Below, piece by piece: positions 1 to 5,763 of a DNA stretch of 7,837 nt. Under the pieces are notes generated by a model. It saw nothing but the letters and a program-made list of their open reading frames with translations, had not been told where the DNA came from and did not search any database. The stretch comes from Thermoanaerobacterales bacterium. GTDB lineage: Bacteria > Bacillota > Thermosediminibacteria > Thermosediminibacterales > Tepidanaerobacteraceae. The DNA lies in NCBI GenBank assembly GCA_012839145.1, contig DUNY01000191.1:1-7837 (forward strand). The letters are read 5' to 3'. Every line of letters starts with the position of its first letter. Positions within the stretch are counted from its first letter, which is position 1. The position numbers were made by a program, and so were the translations under genes.

Positions 1-2
1 AT

Positions 3-1526
3 AATGTGACCTTCCGTTTAATAGGAGACCCTTATATTTCCCTGGCAGGACCTAACCTTTCTGTATTAGTTGGGTCAGGGGAGAAATTCACTATGCCCAT
101 TGAATTTGTTGATTTTATGGAACCTCCCACAAACATAGTATTAGACGGCGACTCTCTTCCCATAGCCGTGGAACAAGATGAAGAAGGAAATTATTATATA
201 GAAGTAACTGACGATACACCAAAACCTGAAACCGTCACAAAATTCTATGAAGAAATACCCTACACGATCTCGGCCAATAGCGGTGAGGAGGTCATAAAGG
301 CAAGATTTACAGTATTAAAATGCTATGAAGGTATACTGCCGGATTTTCTAGGGAAAGAAAATGAAATCATGGCCTACAAAAACGAAGAAGGAGAAATGCC
401 TGTCACCAATATAGGTTTTCAGATGGGGTTATGGGATAAAAATGGACAAGAGCTCAATCTTATAGCACCTGAATCCATGGAGATAGCTTATAAAGACAAG
501 GAAGGCATTTGTGAAATTATAGGACTGTCCTTTAAAGAAAATACTGACCTTAGCACATCATCCCATACAATATACTCCTTTACAGCAGATAAATCACTGC
601 CTTCACCGGATAAAGTAGAAGGAACTTTGTCTTTTTCCGGAAAAGCGGGCGATATTATAATTAAAAATGCAACTACAATTTTCTTAATACCGGATTTACT
701 CACATATGCAAAGGAATTTGAGGAAGAATTTAAAAACTGTGAGCATATAATCTTTACTTATATGTCTGGTGAGTTGATGAAGAGAAAAGCAGCCGAGCTT
801 TACAGGGATAAGAACAAACTCGGTCTTAAGGACCTCCAGGCTTTTAGAAGGCACTGCTGGGAAATAGCCAAACGGATGGTCCTACAAAAAAAGGAAGACT
901 ATTTGAAGGAATCCTATTGGTATGATGAGCGTATCGCAGAGCTTGAGCTTGTAACATTTGTCGGAGATGGAGCCTTTGCTATTGCCTTGACACCTTTAGG
1001 CGGCCCTATAACCGCATTTCTGGTAGACAATGCTAAGTCCACATTCTTAGAGTTGTGTGAAATATATGTGAAAGAAGGCGATGCTTTCACTTGGGAAGCA
1101 TTAGAGGAGGTTATGTGGAACAGGTTCAAGCAGACAATAGGCAGTGTGGATAACTTCATCGGGATGCCCGAGGATGCCAACTGGAAAGTAAAAACTGCCT
1201 GGGCTTGCTCCTATTTCCTATATAGGGTGTTCTATCATTGGTATTATGACGAAGATGATGCCGGCAATAGCTTGGGTATAGTTGCGGCACTAGAGAATGC
1301 AGCGCTGGATTTCGGAGTTAATAGGATAACCGCCCTTTTTGGAGACTATGTAAAAGATGTAGCCAAAAAAGACGGGATAGATTTCAGTAAGCACATAAAA
1401 GCCGAGGAAGATGCTGTAGAAAAAGCTTTAACAGGGGCATTTGATATGGCTGACAAAGGGGCCGGTGCATTAGATAATGCAGTAAAGACAATAGTTGATT
1501 TTATAAAGAGTATCCAGGTTGCTTAA
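3..1526 (+). CDS. Hypothetical protein, 5' end outside the window
   Basis: I do not recognise this protein. The frame is open from the first complete codon at 3. A GTG at 6 could serve as a start, but no ribosome binding site can be seen because the window begins there, and the sequence reads as mid-domain, so the gene most likely continues upstream. From the GTG, residues 1 to about 225 look beta-rich, with acidic strands and turns as in extracellular beta-sandwich modules. From about 230 to the end it becomes mainly helical, with many Lys/Glu and Trp/Tyr residues. A hydrophobic Gly/Ala/Pro-rich stretch lies at about 319-341 (GDGAFAIALTPLGGPITAFL), and the C-terminus (about 477-506) is an Ala/Gly-rich amphipathic helix. 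No signal peptide, catalytic motif or zinc site is visible in this part. It stops with TAA 34 bases before the next gene, whose ribosome binding site lies in the gap, so co-transcription is plausible. Its G+C content is lower than that of the genes just downstream. The coding call is firm; the function is unknown. Confidence 0.85.
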   Translation, partial: NVTFRLIGDPYISLAGPNLSVLVGSGEKFTMPIEFVDFMEPPTNIVLDGDSLPIAVEQDEEGNYYIEVTDDTPKPETVTKFYEEIPYTISANSGEEVIKARFTVLKCYEGILPDFLGKENEIMAYKNEEGEMPVTNIGFQMGLWDKNGQELNLIAPESMEIAYKDKEGICEIIGLSFKENTDLSTSSHTIYSFTADKSLPSPDKVEGTLSFSGKAGDIIIKNATTIFLIPDLLTYAKEFEEEFKNCEHIIFTYMSGELMKRKAAELYRDKNKLGLKDLQAFRRHCWEIAKRMVLQKKEDYLKESYWYDERIAELELVTFVGDGAFAIALTPLGGPITAFLVDNAKSTFLELCEIYVKEGDAFTWEALEEVMWNRFKQTIGSVDNFIGMPEDANWKVKTAWACSYFLYRVFYHWYYDEDDAGNSLGIVAALENAALDFGVNRITALFGDYVKDVAKKDGIDFSKHIKAEEDAVEKALTGAFDMADKGAGALDNAVKTIVDFIKSIQVA

Positions 1527-1545
1527 TCGATATCAGCAAAATTAC

Positions 1546-1563
1546 GAGGAGGAAAATTTCATG
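1546..1563 (+). promoter_or_regulatory. Ribosome binding site fixing the start of the DUF4352-like lipoprotein
   Basis: GAGGAGG at 1546-1552 lies 8 bases before ATG 1561. It settles the start over an in-frame TTG at 1519, which lies inside the end of the preceding gene and would place 14 polar residues ahead of the lipoprotein signal. Confidence 0.85.
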
Positions 1564-2145
1564 AAACGAATTGCTATCTTGTTTTTAATCTTAGTGCTGT
1601 TGTTTAGCCTCTCCGCCTGCGGCGAAAAAAGTGGAGGTCAGCCTTCGGCTCCGAGTACCGCTCCGGCAGAAGCAAGCAATGCTCTATCCGGCGAGACGGA
1701 AAAGGAAGAAGTCATGGTATATGGAATCGGAGAAGCAGCAAAGGCAAACGGCCTTTCCATCACGATTGATAAAGTGGCGTCGCCCGACCCGGATATATTC
1801 ATTAACAAAGCCGATGACGGTTTTGCATATATGCAGGTCTACTATACCTTCAAGAACGTGTCCGATGAAACGATAGAAACGCCAAAAAGACAAGCAATCT
1901 ATATCGTTTATGAGGAAGGTCCCACAGGCGACGACTGCCATATGACATCCGATGACAATTCGGACATTCTTCCGGGGAAAAAAGAGGATATGTATAGAGG
2001 ATTTATCGAGCTTGCCCCCGGCGAGTCCACAAGCGGCTGGCTGATGTATCAGCGTCCATCAGATAAGTCGGAGGTCACCATGCACTATTATTCCAAGTTT
2101 ATCAACGTGCCGCCCGCTCTCGTATTCGGGTTTGCGGCACCGTAA
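1561..2145 (+). CDS. DUF4352-like secreted lipoprotein
   Basis: This is a 194-residue predicted lipoprotein, exported by Sec, lipidated on Cys20 and held on the outer face of the membrane. The signal is textbook: MKR, a hydrophobic core at residues 4-16, and lipobox LSAC at 17-20. A Gly/Ser/Pro/Ala-rich linker runs to about residue 45. The folded part starts near YGIGEAAKANGLSITIDKV and continues through a beta-strand pattern (MQVYYTFKNVSDETIETP) to LAPGESTSGWLMYQ. This matches the DUF4352 layout: a telokin-like beta sandwich with an 'xVxYTFKNxSDE' strand, a Gly/Glu turn and a 'GWLxF' strand. In that family the role is generally unknown, and I see no catalytic residues. Codons are richer in G+C than in the gene before. 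It is followed after 24 bases by a second lipoprotein gene with its own ribosome binding site, so the two probably form an operon. The lipoprotein call is firm; the domain call is by pattern only. Confidence 0.85.
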   Translation: MKRIAILFLILVLLFSLSACGEKSGGQPSAPSTAPAEASNALSGETEKEEVMVYGIGEAAKANGLSITIDKVASPDPDIFINKADDGFAYMQVYYTFKNVSDETIETPKRQAIYIVYEEGPTGDDCHMTSDDNSDILPGKKEDMYRGFIELAPGESTSGWLMYQRPSDKSEVTMHYYSKFINVPPALVFGFAAP

Positions 2146-2153
2146 ATTAATCG

Positions 2154-2172
2154 AAGGGAGCAATATGTGATG
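2154..2172 (+). promoter_or_regulatory. Ribosome binding site of the second lipoprotein
   Basis: AAGGGAG at 2154-2160 precedes three possible in-frame starts: GTG 2167 and ATG 2170 and 2173. The spacing is 6, 9 and 12 bases, so ATG 2170 fits best. An overlapping ATG at 2165 is out of frame and followed at once by TGA. Confidence 0.6.
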
Positions 2173-2555
2173 ATGAGAAGGTTGCGATCCGTCTTGTTTG
2201 TTGTGATTGCAGTAGCTTTAATAATAAGCAGCCTAAGTGCGTGTTCTTACAAGGCTGAGCAAAACGACCACGTCAAGGATGCATCGGTGGATTTCGGATG
2301 CTTGCTGGAGGAAGGCGGCGAGATAACAATTGAAAAGGTAAAGCCCGCTCCGGTCGACAGCGACGTTGGATTTTACCTTCTCTCAGGATGGGCAATCCTT
2401 TTCCGCCACAATGCTGGACTTCAACAACAAAGCCTGGGGGACCATAAGCGCGCAAAAATGAAAATGATTTGACGGCAGCGGCAAAGGCTTTGCGACGAAA
2501 AAAGCCGGCGAACGCAGCCTTCATGCGCAAGAAACCAAACGGCGAGCAGCTATGA
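2170..2555 (+). pseudogene. Small lipoprotein gene broken by two probable +1 frameshifts
   Basis: The first frame starts with a clear lipoprotein signal: MMRRLR, a hydrophobic core (VLFVVIAVALIISSL) and lipobox LSAC, then a polar stretch ending near ITIEKVKPAPVDSD. It stays open to TGA 2470-2472, but after about 2365 its product stops looking like protein. The frame one base later, about 2369-2455, reads sensibly (DFTFSQDGQSFSATMLDF, then NNKAWGTISAQ) until TGA 2459. The frame one base later again, from 2460, reads ENDLTAAAKALRRKKPANAA and on to TGA 2553-2555. Removing one base near 2362-2381 and one A from the A-run at 2454-2458 restores a single protein of about 128 residues. The restored end lies 15 bases before the next start, in keeping with a compact operon. 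I do not recognise the family. The shifts may be real decay or sequence error; if error, this is an intact lipoprotein gene. Confidence 0.65.
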
Positions 2556-2573
2556 AGGGAGAAGATTGCCTTG
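2556..2573 (+). promoter_or_regulatory. Ribosome binding site supporting a TTG start
   Basis: AGGGAG at 2556-2561 (within AAGGGAGAAG) sits 9 bases before TTG 2571, with MAKKKRNK following. No ATG or GTG in the frame is better placed, so TTG is the likely start. The site begins right at the TGA (2553-2555) that would end the repaired upstream lipoprotein frame, which supports that reading. Confidence 0.65.
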
Positions 2574-3899
2574 GCAAAGAAAAAACGTAATAAAATCAAT
2601 CCGTTAATACTCACTCTGATCTGCGCCGTTTTGCTGTTTGCGACATACAACAGTCTTAGCATCCTAGCTTTGGGGTTTTGGGGCCAAACCGTAATGGGGA
2701 CGGTAGACAGCTATGACAGCCGACTGGATGATACCAATGCTGGAGAAAACCGCTCCCGCACCGTTTCCAAGGGTTATTCCTTTTCGGTTGGCGGCAAGGA
2801 ATACAGGGGCTATGTAATTTACGGCAGCGATGAGGCATGGCCGAGACTGGGTGAAGGCGAGGTGCGACGGGAAAGTATCAGCTATCTGACACTCCTGCCG
2901 AACATAAACAAACCCACCATGCTGGTGGATATTGATGAAATCGGCCCCGTGGGTTTGTTCTACCACATCCTGGTGATTCCGGGCTGTACTCTTCTGTTGC
3001 TGTTGGTTAACGGACGGCTTGGCAAACGGAAAAAGCGGGCAAAGAAAAAAGAACGAATAGAAAAGTTAAATACAAGGAGAGATGATACTATGTTTTGCGG
3101 AAATTGCGGGGCAAAGTTGTCGGAAGGCGCAGCGTTCTGCGCCAATTGCGGTGCACAGGTACAAAAAAGCCCGCCGCCAGACATCTGTAGGTCCTGTGGG
3201 GCGAAGATTGCGGAAGAAGCCGCCTTTCGCACGAACTGCGGTGCGTCCGTTCAGAAAGTTGCGGGAGAGGTTACAAACTCCTCTTTACAGGCTGCAGCGC
3301 AGCCACAGAACAATATGCCACCGCAAAATCAGGCGTCCTTGGTCGGGTGGTCGCCCAAAAGCAACGATCCGGAGATACTGGAAGCTGCTCGTAAAAATAA
3401 AAAATCTGCTATGGGCTGTGCCTGGATATTTATGTTGCTATTCCCAATCGGGTTTTTGTTGGCGGGGCTGTTTATCGACGAAATGCCGCTAAATGAAGCA
3501 ATCATCATCGGCGTGGGTTTGGGAGTGATCATGCTCATCATTAACTTAGTGCGTATCAAAGACATGAAGCATCCGGTTTGGGAGGGGGTTGTCACACAAA
3601 GATTTCATAAAGAGCGCCGCCATAATAAAAATGATGATACCATGTCTACATATACAGAATATACGACGGTTATAAGAACCGATGCCGGAAAGAAAAAACG
3701 CATTATAGAGAGGGATAGCCAGCGTCATATGTACGATTATTTGGCGGTGGGCGATCGCGTTCGGTATCACTCGGCTTTTAGTTCCTATGAAAAATACGAC
3801 AAATCCAAGGATAAAATCATATACTGCAACGTTTGTTATACCATGAACCCTATTTCCAATGACAGGTGTAAACGATGTAATAATCTATTGTTTAAATAG
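2571..3899 (+). CDS. DUF3592-like membrane module joined to a zinc-ribbon membrane protein
   Basis: The open frame encodes 442 residues but looks like two proteins. Part one (about 1-165) has a lysine-rich start, a membrane segment at about 10-36, a beta-rich region with the DUF3592-like pattern GTVDSYDS ... YSFSVGGKEYRGY (43-81), a second membrane segment at about 126-147 and a highly basic tail. Part two begins at Met174 with MFCGNCGAKL, the usual N-terminus of zinc-ribbon proteins. Ribbon one is Cys176, 179, 190, 193. Ribbon two has Cys206, 209 and 223 but Arg220 in place of the third Cys. A Gln/Pro/Ala linker follows, then two membrane segments (about 283-302 and 310-327), a beta-rich domain ending in YLAVGDRVRYH, and a C-terminal ribbon with Cys419, 422, 433, 436. 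Met174 has its own strong ribosome binding site, so part two may be made alone (3090-3899, 269 residues). Removing one A at 3045-3050 would end part one at TAG 3058-3060 (162 residues). Function is unknown; membrane location is likely. Confidence 0.75.
   Translation: MAKKKRNKINPLILTLICAVLLFATYNSLSILALGFWGQTVMGTVDSYDSRLDDTNAGENRSRTVSKGYSFSVGGKEYRGYVIYGSDEAWPRLGEGEVRRESISYLTLLPNINKPTMLVDIDEIGPVGLFYHILVIPGCTLLLLLVNGRLGKRKKRAKKKERIEKLNTRRDDTMFCGNCGAKLSEGAAFCANCGAQVQKSPPPDICRSCGAKIAEEAAFRTNCGASVQKVAGEVTNSSLQAAAQPQNNMPPQNQASLVGWSPKSNDPEILEAARKNKKSAMGCAWIFMLLFPIGFLLAGLFIDEMPLNEAIIIGVGLGVIMLIINLVRIKDMKHPVWEGVVTQRFHKERRHNKNDDTMSTYTEYTTVIRTDAGKKKRIIERDSQRHMYDYLAVGDRVRYHSAFSSYEKYDKSKDKIIYCNVCYTMNPISNDRCKRCNNLLFK
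3074..3092 (+). promoter_or_regulatory. Internal ribosome binding site for a zinc-ribbon protein starting at ATG 3090
   Basis: AAGGAGA at 3074-3080 lies 9 bases before ATG 3090, in the middle of the 442-codon frame and exactly where MFCGNCG begins. A site this good at a family-typical N-terminus suggests that translation starts here as well as, or instead of, at TTG 2571. Confidence 0.7.
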
Positions 3900-4009
3900 A
3901 ATGAAATCTGCCCAAAAGTGAGCAAAGCCAAGCCCTTTTCTGGCTAACGGAAGCTAGTGACCGAATAAACAAAAAGTAGATAATGTTAAATGAGCTGTGA
4001 GAAAATAAG

Positions 4010-4025
4010 AGGAGGGATTTTAATG
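4010..4025 (+). promoter_or_regulatory. Ribosome binding site fixing the start of the 120-residue zinc-ribbon protein
   Basis: AGGAGG at 4010-4015 is 7 bases before ATG 4023. An in-frame ATG at 3990 would translate through this site and has no site of its own, so 4023 is the start. The 120 bases upstream, back to 3899, hold only a 5-bp inverted repeat (AGCCA 3926-3930, TGGCT 3941-3945) without a T-run, and no promoter I would defend. Confidence 0.8.
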
Positions 4026-4385
4026 AATAACCGGTATGAAACCTTGTCTGAAGCATCAAAAGTTGCCGTTACTCGTTGTAATGAATGGGGTTTTGCCACG
4101 ACCGATGAAGTATATGATAGTAAAAGTCTCATAGATATTGCGGCGATTCACGATGAAGAAACTTACATGGACGAGGACAGCTTTTATCTTGTATCTCAAG
4201 AAGGTGCCATTGGCTTTTCAGAGGACGGGGAAACCATTGACTGGCTTTTTATCCCGTTAAATAGCACCGAGGACTTATCACCGACCCTAAAGATAAAGGC
4301 TACCCCGAACTTTTGCTGGAAATGTGGAAAAGCTGTAACCCCCGGTGCGCGGTTTTGTGGAGCTTGTGGCGAAAAGATATGTTAA
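4023..4385 (+). CDS. Small protein with a C-terminal zinc ribbon
   Basis: This encodes 120 residues, probably cytoplasmic: there is no signal peptide or membrane segment. Residues 1-90 form an acidic, mixed alpha/beta region (MNNRYETLSEASKVAV ... DSFYLVSQEGAIGFSEDG ... IDWLFIP) that I cannot assign to a family. Residues 96-120 are a zinc ribbon with Cys98, Cys101, Cys112 and Cys115 in a CxxCG-(N)9-FCxxCG arrangement, plus a lone terminal Cys120. Its FCWKCG / RFCGACG knuckles resemble the N-terminal ribbon of the preceding 269-residue module (FCGNCG / FCANCG), so the two genes may be related parts of one accessory cluster. It is separated from that gene by 123 bases and ends 111 bases before the convergent transporter gene. 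Ribbons of this kind bind Zn(II) structurally and often mediate protein contacts; the partner here is unknown. Confidence 0.85.
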   Translation: MNNRYETLSEASKVAVTRCNEWGFATTDEVYDSKSLIDIAAIHDEETYMDEDSFYLVSQEGAIGFSEDGETIDWLFIPLNSTEDLSPTLKIKATPNFCWKCGKAVTPGARFCGACGEKIC

Positions 4386-4496
4386 TTAATTGCTACACAT
4401 TGGAATGAGGTATTAAAGTGCCTTCTTTCAAATATATTGCCGAATAAATGAAACCAAGGAACGGCTTACCCAAACTGAGAGAATCTATGTATATGG

Positions 4497-5390
4497 CTAT
4501 ATTGCTGTATCTACAGATTCTTTCACATTTTTTGCGGTTTTAGGTGGAACTAGCTCTGTTATGAGGATTCCGGCTAAAACTAAGGCAAAACCTGTTAAAG
4601 TCCTTAAATTCAAAGGTTCTCCCCACAACACAAACGAAAAAATACCTGCGAAAACCGATTCCGCACACAAGATTACTGCAGCATGGGTGGAGCTTGTATG
4701 TTTCTGAGCAATGTTTTGAATGACAAAGGCACCGGCGGTACAAAATATCGCACCAAATAAAATAGCACTCCAGATTTTAAAATCAAATCCTAGTGACACT
4801 GGTTCTTGAGTAACAGTAATACCCATGGTGATCATCCCGGCCAATGCTATCTGTATAAAGGCCATATTTAATGGATCTGCCTTTTTTACATAGTATTCTG
4901 TAAAAGTAATCTGAAGGGCAAAACAGGCCGCACAGATAAAGGTTAATATATCTCCCTGACCAATAGTCAAATTATCATTGACGGAAATCAGAGCTAAACC
5001 TCCAAAGGTTACTATCGCTCCCACTATTTGAAACATTCCCGGAAACTTCTTAGTTATCACGTAGGCCAGAAAAGGCACCATAACTACGTTACTGCCGGTA
5101 ATAAACCCAGATTTTGATGGGGTGGTATAAACAAGACCTACGGTCTGAGTTATGAAGCCCAAAAGCATAAAAAGGCCCACCACTAAGCCTGCCTTAATAT
5201 CTTCTTTACTTATTTGTTTTAACCTTTTATGAAAAATAACAGCCATTATCAAAGCACTTAAGACAAATCTTAGACCAAGGTACATATAAGGGGTTATAGT
5301 TTGCAGAACATTCTTTTCCACAACAAAATTGAGCCCCCAGCTAATTGCCACCAAAAGTAGGGCTCCATCTGCAATCAGGCTTTTTCTCAA
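4497..5390 (-). CDS. EamA-family drug/metabolite (DMT) transporter
   Basis: This is an integral membrane protein of 297 residues with about ten hydrophobic helices in two EamA repeats, the standard DMT layout and length. The first repeat opens with ADGALLLVAISWGLNFV, where the WG(x)NFV pattern is typical, and contains SGFITGSNVVMVPFL. The second runs from about 145 to 280 and contains HAAVILCAESVFAGIFSF and GEPL, also typical. DMT carriers move small organic solutes or metabolites; the substrate cannot be told from the sequence. I chose TTG 5390 (MRKSLIADG): GAGG of the element GAGGTGA at 5396-5402 is 8 bases ahead. GTG 5399 is an in-frame alternative but overlaps that element. The frame stays open to ATG 5456, but that region contains the promoter. 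The gene is monocistronic as far as can be seen. It converges with the + strand cluster, with no clear terminator in the 111 bases between them. Confidence 0.92.
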   Translation of the reverse strand: MRKSLIADGALLLVAISWGLNFVVEKNVLQTITPYMYLGLRFVLSALIMAVIFHKRLKQISKEDIKAGLVVGLFMLLGFITQTVGLVYTTPSKSGFITGSNVVMVPFLAYVITKKFPGMFQIVGAIVTFGGLALISVNDNLTIGQGDILTFICAACFALQITFTEYYVKKADPLNMAFIQIALAGMITMGITVTQEPVSLGFDFKIWSAILFGAIFCTAGAFVIQNIAQKHTSSTHAAVILCAESVFAGIFSFVLWGEPLNLRTLTGFALVLAGILITELVPPKTAKNVKESVDTAI

Positions 5391-5395
5391 GTCAC

Positions 5396-5402
5396 TCACC
5401 TC
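5396..5402 (-). promoter_or_regulatory. Ribosome binding site of the DMT transporter
   Basis: GAGGTGA, read on the - strand, matches the extended anti-Shine-Dalgarno complement. Its GAGG core is 8 bases from TTG 5390. It also overlaps the GTG at 5399, which argues against GTG as the start. Confidence 0.55.
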
Positions 5403-5426
5403 TAGATTTAGGAACAATGATGAATT

Positions 5427-5456
5427 ATTATAACATAGTAAACTCATTTGGAGCAA
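5427..5456 (-). promoter_or_regulatory. Extended -10 sigma-A-type promoter for the DMT transporter
   Basis: On the - strand the -10 is a perfect TATAAT (5432-5427), preceded by TGT (5435-5433), giving the extended TGn motif. The -35 is TTGCTC (5456-5451) with an 18-base spacer. Transcription would begin near 5420, leaving a leader of about 30 bases. The leader has no room for a riboswitch. A regulator site is not evident. Confidence 0.7.
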
Positions 5457-5474
5457 ATTTCTTATTCCAGCCTA

Positions 5475-5501
5475 CCCTGCTTTGCAGGGGGCCCTTTTTT
5501 T
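5475..5501 (+). terminator. Terminator-like G+C-rich hairpin facing the + strand
   Basis: CCCTGC (5475-5480) and GCAGGG (5484-5489) form a perfect 6-bp stem around a TTT loop, followed by GGCCC and seven T residues (5495-5501). The 5-base gap between stem and T-run is longer than in an ideal intrinsic terminator. On the - strand the T-run would precede the hairpin, so it would not work there. No + strand gene lies just upstream: it sits behind the transporter promoter and could only stop antisense or read-through transcripts. Confidence 0.35.
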
Positions 5502-5606
5502 ATGCCTATTTTGCATAATATAATTTTACTCTAACGCTCCAGCTAGCTTATTTAATTGAATGAAATTCCAATTGCTATAAAATCAATATTTGCAATAAAC
5601 AAAGCC

Positions 5607-5667
5607 CGTTATTCTGAGCGAATCGGAAAATCTTAAGATTCTTCAGGCAAAGCCTTCAAGATGACAA
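5607..5667. repeat. Degenerate palindromic intergenic repeat (ATTCTGAGCG ... ATGACA type)
   Basis: The element reads GTTATTCTGAGCGAATCGG at its left end, has a perfect 12-bp palindrome AATCTTAAGATT at its centre (5629-5640), then CTTCAGGCAAAGCCTTCAAG and ATGACA at its right end. The ends are imperfect inverted copies (left TTATTCTGAGC, right complement TGTCATCTTGAA). From memory, similar elements with a 'GTCATTCTGAGCG(A)AGCGAAGAATC' arm are scattered between genes in many bacterial genomes, including Clostridia. I know no formal name for them. This copy has drifted from that arm. An inner AGGC-AAA-GCCT hairpin lies at 5645-5655. It is non-coding and probably a decayed MITE-like or REP-like element. 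Confidence 0.6.
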
Positions 5668-5763
5668 ACAAGCATGGCTTTCATAAACAATAACACTTCA
5701 TTTATCGTAGTAAAGGCACCATATGGGGATTTAGTTTGCAATGCTTTCAACACTCTTGTCATA

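Larger units (their letters stand above)
5457..5763. other. AT-rich intergenic region between the PBP and transporter genes
   Basis: This stretch holds the + facing hairpin at 5475-5501, an AT-rich part at 5502-5600 in which I see no defensible feature, a degenerate palindromic repeat at about 5607-5667, and the 3' flank of the PBP gene. No intrinsic terminator for the PBP transcript is visible. A frame of 39 codons starts one base after the PBP stop (ATG 5762 on the - strand) and ends inside the repeat; I do not call it a gene. Confidence 0.6.

Noticed and set aside
2273..2662. 129-codon - strand frame across the broken lipoprotein gene
   Set aside because: No ribosome binding site and low-complexity Phe/Arg/Ala content. 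The + strand frames have coherent signal peptide and protein-like segments.
3082..3492. 136-codon overlapping + strand frame inside the zinc-ribbon gene
   Set aside because: It is a shadow of the real frame: Arg/Pro-rich, no family pattern, while the other frame has clear zinc ribbons and membrane segments.
3926..3945. AGCCA/TGGCT inverted repeat after the zinc-ribbon membrane protein gene
   Set aside because: The stem is only 5 bp with a 10-base loop and no T-run, so it is not a credible terminator.
4386..4496. Possible bidirectional terminator between the convergent zinc-ribbon and transporter genes
   Set aside because: Only a GCCG/CGGC pair about 19 bases apart is present, without T-runs on either side.
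4438..4510. Protein-like + strand reading (NETKERLTQTERIYVYGYIA) that might be a gene remnant
   Set aside because: It is short, has no start or ribosome binding site, and overlaps the end of the transporter gene. Not supportable as a remnant.
4448..4543. 31-codon + strand frame (MKPRNGLPKLRESMYMAILL...) between the convergent genes
   Set aside because: It has no ribosome binding site and runs into the 3' end of the transporter gene on the other strand. It looks like chance.
5646..5762. 39-codon frame on the - strand starting one base after the PBP stop (MTRVLKALQTKSPYGAF...)
   Set aside because: Its ATG is only one base from the AGGTGA that could serve as a ribosome binding site, and its end lies inside the palindromic repeat. 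No recognisable family.
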